This document shows positions 52,937 to 60,902 of a DNA stretch of 64,000 bases, in pieces (within the stretch, counting starts at the first letter, position 1; each line of letters begins with the position of its first letter). The translations under genes and the position numbers were made by a program. A model generated the notes under the pieces. That model made no database searches, had not been told where the DNA came from, and was given only the letters and a program-made list of their open reading frames with translations. Origin of the DNA: Niastella soli (GTDB lineage Bacteria; Bacteroidota; Bacteroidia; Chitinophagales; Chitinophagaceae); NCBI RefSeq assembly GCF_017742245.1, contig NZ_JAGHKO010000001.1, forward strand, positions 1,083,061 through 1,147,060, given 5' to 3'.

Positions 52937-54784
52937 TTAATACCCTCTTACATTTTTACCCTCCATGTAGTTAATAAATGCCTTATTAACTACCCGGTTG
53001 CCTCCAGGGGTCGGGTAATTACCGGTAAAATACCAGTCGCCTGTATTGGTTGGACACGCTTGGTGAAGGGATTCAATCGTCTGAAAAATTACCTCAACAG
53101 GGATTTTGAGCCCTTTAGGAGTAATTAATTCAGCAACTTTATTTGAGATCTGTTCGGTTGTGAATGGTTTATAAACGTTCTGAACAACGTTTTCCGTATG
53201 TAGCTGGTCTAAACGTTGCAATTCTTTACACCTTTCGTATACTTCTTTCAGGCAATCTTCCTTGCCTTGTTCTTTCATTAATTCCGTAGCTGCCTTAAAC
53301 GCAATAAAATCACCCAGCTTACTCATATCAATACCATAACAATCGGGGTAGCGGATCTGTGGTGCCGAAGAAACAATAACGATCTTTTTCGGCTCCAGCC
53401 TGGCCAGCATTCGAACGATGCTCTCTTTAAGGGTAGTACCCCTAACAATAGAATCGTCTATTACTACCAGCGTATCAACACCCTTTTCCACCGTACCATA
53501 GGTAACATCATAAACGTGTTGCACCATTTCATTACGACTTACATCTTCTGTAATGAACGTACGCATCTTAACGTCTTTAATGGCCACCTTTTCAATCCGT
53601 ACTTTACGGTTGATCATTTCAGACAACTCTTCCTCGGTAAAATTCTTCCCCCACGATAAAATGCGCTCAATTTTTACCTTCTTTAAATAATCATCAAGGC
53701 CTTTCCATAACCCGTAAAAGGCTACTTCGGCCGTATTGGGAATAAATGAAAAAATGGTATGCTTAAGGTCGTTATTAACTGACTCCAGGATCTGGGGAGT
53801 TAAATTATAGCCGAGGGCATTCCGTTCGCGGTAGATCTTTTCATCACTGCCGCGTGAAAAATAAATGCGCTCAAAGCTACAGGCCTTGCGTTCTTTAGGC
53901 TCTACTACTTTGTCGATGGTGAATTCGCCGTTGGCTTTAACCACCAATCCCAAACCAGGCATCAGTTCCTTTACTTCATTTTCACCAACATTGAACACGG
54001 TACGTATAGCCGACCGCTCAGAAGCGGCAACAATAACATCTTCGTCTATATAATAATAGGCAGGGCGGATACCATGTGCATCTCTGAATACAAATGAATC
54101 GCCATTCCCTAATAAGCCACCTACGGTAAAACCGCCATCGAACAGCGGTACTGCTTTACGCAATACACCCAGTACATCCATCTCACCAGGTGATTGTTCA
54201 TCACCTTTTACCAGAAAATGATGGATCACTTCCATCATAGCGGCCAGATCGCTTTGTTTTTGAAACTCACCAGGCTCTATATTGATCAGGTTAAACAGCT
54301 CGTCGGTATTAACCAGATTAAAATTACCTGCCAGCGCCAGGTTACGGGCTGGTATGGTGTTGCGTTTTATAAATGGATGACAGAATTCTGCATTGTTCTT
54401 TCCCTGGGTACCATAACGCAGGTGCCCCAACAATAATTCACCGAGAAATGAAATATGCCCCTTCATTAATCCGGGGTGTTTCATAACATCGGGCTGGTAT
54501 TTTTCCAGCTCTTTCACTTCAGCACTTACCTTGCTAAAAATATCTGCGATTGGTTGATTTGCAGCGCTTCTAACACGAGAAAGAAAAGGGTAACCCGGCT
54601 CTACATTCAACTTCACTGCGGCCAAACCTGCGCCATCCTGGCCTCGGTTGTGTTGTTTTTCCATGAGCAGGTACAGCTTATTAAGGCCCCACATTACTGT
54701 ACCGTATTGTTGTAAATAGTAGGAGAACGGCTTTCTTAAACGGATGAATGCCAATCCGCATTCATGCTTTATTGCATCACTCAT
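52937..54784 (-). CDS. Divergent amidophosphoribosyltransferase (PurF homologue)
   Basis: The 615-residue protein has an N-terminal class II glutamine amidotransferase domain and a C-terminal type I phosphoribosyltransferase domain. Marks are GLNKLYLLMEKQHNRGQDGAG, LLLGHLRYGTQGKN and the PRPP loop TLVVIDDSIVRGTT. The nucleophile would be Cys9 in HECGLAF, after a short N-terminal stretch, where classical PurF has Cys directly after Met1. It is over 100 residues longer than typical PurF, with extra sequence near 60-110 and at the C-terminus. It may be the Bacteroidota PurF variant for the first purine step, or a paralogue with another role. Confidence 0.78.
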   Translation of the reverse strand: MSDAIKHECGLAFIRLRKPFSYYLQQYGTVMWGLNKLYLLMEKQHNRGQDGAGLAAVKLNVEPGYPFLSRVRSAANQPIADIFSKVSAEVKELEKYQPDVMKHPGLMKGHISFLGELLLGHLRYGTQGKNNAEFCHPFIKRNTIPARNLALAGNFNLVNTDELFNLINIEPGEFQKQSDLAAMMEVIHHFLVKGDEQSPGEMDVLGVLRKAVPLFDGGFTVGGLLGNGDSFVFRDAHGIRPAYYYIDEDVIVAASERSAIRTVFNVGENEVKELMPGLGLVVKANGEFTIDKVVEPKERKACSFERIYFSRGSDEKIYRERNALGYNLTPQILESVNNDLKHTIFSFIPNTAEVAFYGLWKGLDDYLKKVKIERILSWGKNFTEEELSEMINRKVRIEKVAIKDVKMRTFITEDVSRNEMVQHVYDVTYGTVEKGVDTLVVIDDSIVRGTTLKESIVRMLARLEPKKIVIVSSAPQIRYPDCYGIDMSKLGDFIAFKAATELMKEQGKEDCLKEVYERCKELQRLDQLHTENVVQNVYKPFTTEQISNKVAELITPKGLKIPVEVIFQTIESLHQACPTNTGDWYFTGNYPTPGGNRVVNKAFINYMEGKNVRGY

Positions 54785-55246
54785 GTATTACTCCCGATTA
54801 TAAAAAGAAAGCGCAAAGCTACAGTTAATTAAGGAAAAGAAGAAATGTGAGCGGGATGAGAAGTGTTAGAGAAAATGAAAAAAACCCCCAGTCTTCATAG
54901 GTATGGGGGTTGTTCCTCATCAGGACATTGGATCAATATCTGCGCCGGTTTGTTTTTTAATTTAAACGGGCATTGGACGGTTCGGCTTTCACTAGGATCT
55001 GGACTACGGACGTTGGATTTTGATTGTTTTACTATAGATATTGGTAGCACAAACTTCTTAAATTTTCTGAAAGAATTCATAAAATTATCAATGTCTTTTA
55101 AACACTTAATGAATTTTTTCAGCCGGATATAAATGTTTACCCCTAGATGATTAATGCAAATCCCCCAAATTGGCAATTAATTGTCCCTTACACTCTGAAC
55201 ACTAAATATTAATGGTACCCTATATATAATAGTACGTTGTACACAA
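54785..55246. other. AT-rich 462-bp gap without a convincing gene
   Basis: Between purF-like and the response regulator I find only a minus-strand terminator at 54878-54911 and a 93-codon minus-strand frame (54895-55176). The product of that frame lacks recognisable features and its stop overlaps the terminator. The gap could carry a small RNA or a long 3' UTR of the kinase/regulator operon. Confidence 0.4.
54878..54911 (-). terminator. Terminator downstream of the kinase/regulator operon
   Basis: AACCCCCA (54883-54890) pairs with TGGGGGTT (54904-54911), and on the minus strand seven T follow. It lies about 336 bp after the response regulator stop, so it leaves either a long 3' UTR or a separate short transcript. 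Confidence 0.72.
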
Positions 55247-55894
55247 TTACATACTGGTGGCCACATTATTTATAAAGTTCACCAGTGAGGCAGAGTTTTT
55301 AAGTTTCAGCTTTTTCAGAATATTATGCCGGTGCACCTCAACTGTTTTTAAAGAAATATTCAGGCTCATGGCAATCTCTTTTGAAGACTGTCCCTCTTTA
55401 ATAAGGTTGATGATCTGAATTTCGCGTTCGGTGAGGGCATTCACATTCGGCACGTCCTTATTTTCCTCCAAAACGAGTTCAGAAATATTATTCTTTATTT
55501 CATCACAGATGTATTTATTACCGCTATGCACTTCCATAATGGCGTTTATCATTTCTTCCTTGGAAGAATTCTTGGTAACATAGCCACGAGCGCCAATCTG
55601 CAACATCTTTTTGGCGTAAGCGGGTTGCGAGTGCATGGAAATACCTATAATGCGGGAAGCGGGCGAGACCTTTCTGATCTTTTCAGTGGCTTCGAACCCC
55701 GAAATAGGCAGCATGTTTATATCCATCAACACAATCTGGGGTTTCTTGTTCTTGGCCATTTCAACAGCCTGCTCCGAGTCGCCGCATTCGGCCACCACAG
55801 TGAAACGGGGATCATTATTCAAAATGAAACTCCAGGTTTCCCGTATCAGCTTGTGGTCATCTGCAATTAAAACACTTATTTTTTCCATACTCAA
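55247..55894 (-). CDS. NarL/FixJ-type response regulator, partner of the PAS/GAF kinase
   Basis: The 215-residue regulator has phospho-acceptor Asp58 in VLMDINMLPISG and switch segment GISMHSQPAYAKK. A LuxR-type HTH spans about 150-210 (LTEREIQIINLIKEGQSSKEIA). The start 9 bp behind the kinase stop makes a two-component operon. It is strongly similar to the orphan regulator at 52051 across both domains, which suggests duplication and possible cross-talk. Met1 or Met3 could be the start. Confidence 0.9.
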   Translation of the reverse strand: MSMEKISVLIADDHKLIRETWSFILNNDPRFTVVAECGDSEQAVEMAKNKKPQIVLMDINMLPISGFEATEKIRKVSPASRIIGISMHSQPAYAKKMLQIGARGYVTKNSSKEEMINAIMEVHSGNKYICDEIKNNISELVLEENKDVPNVNALTEREIQIINLIKEGQSSKEIAMSLNISLKTVEVHRHNILKKLKLKNSASLVNFINNVATSM

Positions 55895-55903
55895 TAAGGG
55901 GGT

Positions 55904-58900
55904 TTAGATATTTGAAATAGGGACATTAATCTTCAATTTACACCCATCGCCCGGGGCGGTCACAATATGCACACTGCCATTGAATAACTGTGCACGGCTG
56001 GCTATATTCGAAAGGCCAACTCCTTTTTTCGAGCGTACTTTATCCAATTCAAAACCTTTACCGTCATCGCTGATCGTAAGATCAACGGCAAAACCTTCGC
56101 TATCTGCAATCAGTTCAATAACCAGGTTCTTGGCAGCTGCATGCTTCAATACATTATTCACCTGTTCCTGGATTATGCGAAAAAGCATCAGCTTTCTTTT
56201 TTCATCCAAAATATCATCAATGTTTCCCGAATAATAGAATTCAACATGCAAACGTTTGGTGGCTTTTATATTTTCAACCAGGTCCTGCACCGAGTCAATC
56301 AACCCCAGATCGCCAATACTCGGCGGCACCAGTGAACGGGAAATAGTCCTGATCTCATTAATAGCATCAGAAATATTATTGGTACTGCGACTGATCAGCT
56401 CAAGCCGGCTACCATCATCTGTTAGTGCCAGTTCAAGGTATAATTTTGCGGTTGACAGTATCTGGTTAACATTATCATGCAACTCCTTGCCAATTTCAGC
56501 CCTTTCTTTTTCCTGGGCATTCACTACCGCCTGGGCTATCAGCTTTTGTTTGTCTACCTGCTGTTTTAATAATTTCTTTTCCAGTTCCTTTTTATCGGTA
56601 ATATCCTGCATGGACCCCACCATACGGGCAATTTTACCGGAATGGTCATAAATTAAAAAACCACGATCAAACACCAGCGCGTGCTGGCCATTGGGTTTTA
56701 TGAACCGATATTCATCTTCCCAAATTTTGGAAGTACTGTCTGTAATAAATTTATTTAACCCATTCACCACCCGGTCGCGGTCATCAGGATGAATACAGCT
56801 TTCCCAGAAATTAGAAGAGTTATCTACATAACCGGGTTTAAAACCAAAGAGCGTATAAATGCCTTCGCCCCAATACAGGGTATTGGTGTTTACATCCCAG
56901 TCCCAAATGGCATCGTTTGTGGCCTTGGTAACCAGTAAGTACCGTTCGTTACTCAACCTTATCTTCAGTTCCGCATTTTTGTTCTCAATTATTATCCGTA
57001 ATAAACTGACCACACGCTCTAATAAACTCAACTCAGCTTCGGTTGGTGTTGCCGGATAGCGATGGTAAATGGCAATAGAAGCCAGCACATCATTGCTGGC
57101 ATTTAAAATAGGGAACGACCAACAGGACCGTAGTCCGAATTTCAACGCAAAGGCCTTGTAATCCTCCCATAAAGGATCGGTATCAATATCAACGGTAATT
57201 ACCCGCTCCTTTCTATATATAGCGGTGCCGCAGGAAGCCACATAGGGCCCTATCTTTATTCCATTAGTAGCTCGTGAAAATTCATCGGAAAGGCTGGGTC
57301 CCGACAAATGCATGATGGTTTGCTTGTCATCATTCAACATGATCACAGAGCATATCACATCGGCAAAGATTTTCTCCAGCCCATCAAGGAAGTAATCGAT
57401 GGTTGCTTTGAGGGAAGCCGCAGGTTGTGCATTTATTTCCAACACCTGCTTCTCCAGTTCCAGTAACCTTTCCTGGTTTTTACGATCGGTAATATCGCGG
57501 AAGTATATAAAAGCGCCTTGTGAAAAAGGATAAACGCTTGTTTCGAGCCACCGGTTAAACGTTGGCAGAAAATGTTCAAAGTTTGAGGAGCTGTCCTTAT
57601 TGATAGCGGCTACATATTGCTTAAACTCAGCAGTATCAATTAAACCCGGGAAGATCTTTTCAACGCCTGAACCGATCACATGTTTTGCCTCCAGACCGGT
57701 TAAATGCTCTACGGCATGGTTCCATAAGAAAATATTCAGATTCTTGTCTACAGCAATAAACCCATCTGTTATACTGGCGAGGATATTTGTAATGCGTTCG
57801 CTATATTCAGTAAGTTGTTGCTGGCTGCGTTTTAATTCCAATTCAGCCACCTGTTCAGCCTGTTTTCGTTCGGTGAGGTCTTTGTTTATAGAAATGATAT
57901 CAGTTATCTGACCTTTTTTATTCCTTACTACAGAAATCGTTGACCAGAAAACAATTCTTTTTTCGTCTGAGGCTCTTATAAAAGAAATTTCACCCGTCCA
58001 TGCACCCTTGGTAAACAGATCTTCCAACAGCTGTTCGCGGGTGGTATCGTGAAAATGAAAATCAATCAGCTCATGGATGGGCTGCCCCATAATGTCGGCA
58101 GCTTTTATCCCAAACAACTTTTCTGCTGCCTGGTTAAAGCTTTTCGTTATATAATTTTCATCAGACGACATAACCGCATCAAACACATTCTCCAGCACTG
58201 TGGCCTGATAACGATTGGCCTTTTCAGCCATGCGCAACTGAGTAATTTCATTCTGCGTGGTCCAAATACGTAACAACCTTTCATTTTCAACCACCCCCAC
58301 CAGGTTATTCAAAAAATAACGTTTGTTTCCCTGGTGATCGAAATGCATTGAGAGCCGGCGGTATATTTTATAATCTTGCTGTATAAATTCTGTGGCAACC
58401 TGATAAGTGACAGGTTCATTGGGATCAAAGAAAACCGATACCTTTTTACCTATAACATCGCTTACGTTTTCAAACCCATAAAAATGCGCCATCTGATCAT
58501 TACACTCAGCCAAACAGCCCTCAAACAATTGTTCCAGCTGTTTCTCCAGCGGGTCATTAATGTTCACCGGTGTTTGTAGTTCGCAGCGCCAGATGATCTC
58601 TGAGCTTTGCTGTACAATAACTTTATAGCGTTCGGTAACTTCTTTTAATTCGCGCCGGGCGGCTTCCAGCTGTGCCGATAAACTCTCAGTTTGTTCATCC
58701 ACTTCCGCTATGGCATTCCAGTTTATTACATCATTCGGTTTATGATTGCTTTGCTGGTATATTGCCCTGAACCCAATATGGCGTACGCCAGATTTTCCCT
58801 TTACTGCTAATTGTATGTGGAGACCGGTATCTATACCCGCACCGGTATTTAATATTGCCTGTAGTTTGGGCTTGTCGGCAGAGTCGATAATTTTTTTGAA

Positions 58901-59074
58901 GGAGTTGCCAATTAATGCTTCCTGATGCTTACCAGTAAAAGAAAGCAGGTCAGCTGAAGCTGATAAAATGATACCCGCCTTGTCTGTTTGCAGGCTAAGG
59001 GCAGTATAATCATAAGTTACTTCAGGAATGGATTTCTTAGACTGTTTTAACATACAGCGTATTGCAGCATCCAC
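55904..59074 (-). CDS. Multi-PAS/GAF sensor histidine kinase, HisKA_3 type
   Basis: The 1056-residue soluble kinase has no membrane segment. Several PAS domains (about 20-120, 150-280, 290-400, 415-530, 715-830) surround a GAF domain (about 540-690). The HisKA_3 dimerisation helix has phospho-acceptor His866 in IGKELHDNVNQIL. A HATPase_c domain follows (FRIIQEQVNNVLKHA, ISDDGKGFELDK, GVGLSNIASRAQLF). It probably senses an intracellular ligand or redox state and phosphorylates the LuxR regulator encoded 9 bp downstream. A 16-bp palindrome lies about 20 bp upstream of its ATG. Confidence 0.92.
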   Translation of the reverse strand: MDAAIRCMLKQSKKSIPEVTYDYTALSLQTDKAGIILSASADLLSFTGKHQEALIGNSFKKIIDSADKPKLQAILNTGAGIDTGLHIQLAVKGKSGVRHIGFRAIYQQSNHKPNDVINWNAIAEVDEQTESLSAQLEAARRELKEVTERYKVIVQQSSEIIWRCELQTPVNINDPLEKQLEQLFEGCLAECNDQMAHFYGFENVSDVIGKKVSVFFDPNEPVTYQVATEFIQQDYKIYRRLSMHFDHQGNKRYFLNNLVGVVENERLLRIWTTQNEITQLRMAEKANRYQATVLENVFDAVMSSDENYITKSFNQAAEKLFGIKAADIMGQPIHELIDFHFHDTTREQLLEDLFTKGAWTGEISFIRASDEKRIVFWSTISVVRNKKGQITDIISINKDLTERKQAEQVAELELKRSQQQLTEYSERITNILASITDGFIAVDKNLNIFLWNHAVEHLTGLEAKHVIGSGVEKIFPGLIDTAEFKQYVAAINKDSSSNFEHFLPTFNRWLETSVYPFSQGAFIYFRDITDRKNQERLLELEKQVLEINAQPAASLKATIDYFLDGLEKIFADVICSVIMLNDDKQTIMHLSGPSLSDEFSRATNGIKIGPYVASCGTAIYRKERVITVDIDTDPLWEDYKAFALKFGLRSCWSFPILNASNDVLASIAIYHRYPATPTEAELSLLERVVSLLRIIIENKNAELKIRLSNERYLLVTKATNDAIWDWDVNTNTLYWGEGIYTLFGFKPGYVDNSSNFWESCIHPDDRDRVVNGLNKFITDSTSKIWEDEYRFIKPNGQHALVFDRGFLIYDHSGKIARMVGSMQDITDKKELEKKLLKQQVDKQKLIAQAVVNAQEKERAEIGKELHDNVNQILSTAKLYLELALTDDGSRLELISRSTNNISDAINEIRTISRSLVPPSIGDLGLIDSVQDLVENIKATKRLHVEFYYSGNIDDILDEKRKLMLFRIIQEQVNNVLKHAAAKNLVIELIADSEGFAVDLTISDDGKGFELDKVRSKKGVGLSNIASRAQLFNGSVHIVTAPGDGCKLKINVPISNI

Positions 59075-59093
59075 ATGATAAATTTTGATTTAA

Positions 59094-59109
59094 TATTTAC
59101 ATGTAAATA
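59094..59109. promoter_or_regulatory. 16-bp perfect palindrome upstream of the histidine kinase
   Basis: TATTTACATGTAAATA is a perfect 16-nt palindrome 20 bp ahead of the kinase start codon, in a spacer without genes. Its place fits an operator for the kinase/regulator operon, though in AT-rich DNA chance palindromes occur. Confidence 0.4.
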
Positions 59110-59279
59110 CTTATACAAAATACTTAAAAGCTTGTTTATGCCAAGAACCGGGAAGGCGTTTCTAGGTCATTTAAGTGTTTCCCCTTATTATTAAATGATC
59201 ATTTATTACAATGAATAACACATTATTACAAAAGCGTATAACTAACGAGCCGTTAGGTTTCCTACCCAAACACCTCTAC

Positions 59280-59314
59280 AAAAAAAGAAGCCCCCCCGAT
59301 GTATCGGGGGGGCT
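59280..59314 (-). terminator. Terminator after the SurA-like gene
   Basis: AGCCCCCCCGAT (59289-59300) pairs perfectly with ATCGGGGGGGCT (59303-59314), and on the minus strand a T-rich run follows (59280-59287 reads A on plus). This very GC-rich stem is placed right after the PPIase gene. Confidence 0.9.
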
Positions 59315-59337
59315 TATACGTTGTTAGTCGGTAATTT

Positions 59338-60711
59338 TTATTTATTGCCGGCAGCCGCATACTGCATCCAGTTCGACAGGGTGCTGCAACCTTTGAATTC
59401 CTCATCGATCATAATGTAATAGGCAGGGATCTTTGCAGCAAACCAGCCTTCCAACGCCTTCTGTTTTTTTACTTCCAGCGCATCTTTAGCCAGGCGGTCA
59501 TAATCATCTTTCAGGTTCTCCACGTGCGGCTCGGTTCGTGTTTTCAGGTAAATAATGCGTACGCCTTTTTTACCTCTTTCATCCGTATATGGGGTAGGCT
59601 TTGAATATTCACCCGGTTTAATTCCGGTTTTTCCGAGCATTTCAACCATGTCTTTATCAAGCTGGCTTAATTCCAGGAAAGTGGAACCGTTTTGGTTTTG
59701 TAAATAGCCACCGGTGTACTTGGAGTTATCATCGTCACTGTATCTGTTAACTGCTTCACCAAATGTTATGGTCCCGGCAATCAGTTTAGCACGTACTGAA
59801 TCAAGTTTATTAATAGCTTCGTTGATTTCATCATCCGTGATAGAAGGAACACGTAAAATATGACGAACAATAGCGTCGTCACCGGCACGGCTCACCATTT
59901 GTATGATGTGGTAACCGAATTTTGATTTAAACACCGGAGAAACCTGTCCTTCCTTAAGCCGGAATGCGTTGTTTAACCAGGCTGGGTCCCATTGTTTTTC
60001 TGTACGGTTCACTGAATATTGACCACCATTTTCTTTACTTCCCGGGTCTTGTGTATATAATTTGGCGAGGGTCTCAAATTTCTGCTGCCCAGATTCTACC
60101 TGTTTTTTAAAATCGTTTAACTCATCAATGGTCAGTTTTTCCAGGTCGCGGCTGGGTTTGGGGTTTACCACAATTTGACCGATCACTACCTGCGATTCAT
60201 AATAAGGCAGGTTTTTTTGATCTTTCTTCAGGAAGTATTCCTTTACTTCCTGCGGAGTGATCTTAATATTCTCCACGATCTTATCGCGCATCCGCTCAGC
60301 GAGCTTCCTTTCTTTAAAGGTTTGGCGAAAATCTTCCTTTATCTGGTAAACGGTACGGCCGGCAATTTCTTCCAGCGCTTCTTTTGATCCGTACATCTGA
60401 ACAAAGCCACGGATCTGGTTATCGAGCAGGGCGTCAATTTCATCATCACCTACCTGTATTGAATCCTTTTCAGCCTGAAGCACCAAGGCTTTCAGGGTGA
60501 GGATCTGCTCCATAATGGCACAGTTGGCATTTTCAGGTACTGGCTCTCCACGACGCTGACGGTCGAGGATATCGTTGTACACATCAGATTTTAAGATGAT
60601 CTTATCGCCCACAATGCCTACAATTTTATCGGCAACAACTTTACGGGGAACCTGGGCCACCGCAATGGTCACTAAAAGCAAAGCGGTAATAAAGGTAAAA
60701 ACAGACTTCAT
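59338..60711 (-). CDS. SurA-like periplasmic peptidyl-prolyl isomerase
   Basis: Read from the ATG at 60711, the 457-residue protein starts with a signal peptide MKSVFTFITALLLVTIAVAQ. The ATG 69 bp upstream adds a non-signal stretch. SurA-like N-terminal chaperone residues (KIVGIVGDKIILKSDVYNDI) precede two parvulin domains at about 170-280 (SQVVIGQIVVNPKP, FGYHIIQMVSRAGDDA) and 285-390 (IVRHILRVPSITDDE). It would chaperone outer-membrane proteins. It is minus strand with its own terminator. Confidence 0.87.
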   Translation of the reverse strand: MKSVFTFITALLLVTIAVAQVPRKVVADKIVGIVGDKIILKSDVYNDILDRQRRGEPVPENANCAIMEQILTLKALVLQAEKDSIQVGDDEIDALLDNQIRGFVQMYGSKEALEEIAGRTVYQIKEDFRQTFKERKLAERMRDKIVENIKITPQEVKEYFLKKDQKNLPYYESQVVIGQIVVNPKPSRDLEKLTIDELNDFKKQVESGQQKFETLAKLYTQDPGSKENGGQYSVNRTEKQWDPAWLNNAFRLKEGQVSPVFKSKFGYHIIQMVSRAGDDAIVRHILRVPSITDDEINEAINKLDSVRAKLIAGTITFGEAVNRYSDDDNSKYTGGYLQNQNGSTFLELSQLDKDMVEMLGKTGIKPGEYSKPTPYTDERGKKGVRIIYLKTRTEPHVENLKDDYDRLAKDALEVKKQKALEGWFAAKIPAYYIMIDEEFKGCSTLSNWMQYAAAGNK

Positions 60712-60847
60712 CTGAATATTTTTGAAAGGGACAGGGCCAAATTTACTGGTTACCAGATTGGCAATGATGTTATTTAACAAAAGTTTCGAGTAATAGGCTC
60801 AAAGTACAGGGACCAGGGCGCAAAATTTAAGGCCAAAACCAAGAAAT

Positions 60848-60881
60848 AAAGGCACAAGTCGGGGTTTCCTTCTTGTGCCTT
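60848..60881 (-). terminator. Terminator after infB
   Basis: AAAGGCACAAG (60848-60858) pairs with CTTGTGCCTT (60872-60881), and on the minus strand TTTATTTCTT follows. It lies between infB and the SurA-like gene. Confidence 0.7.
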
Positions 60882-60902
60882 GTTCCTTGATGCCTAAATC
60901 TT

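Noticed and set aside
54895-55176. 93-codon minus-strand frame
   Set aside because: It has no recognisable feature, odd composition, and a stop codon inside the terminator hairpin. It is kept only as a possibility in the gap entry.
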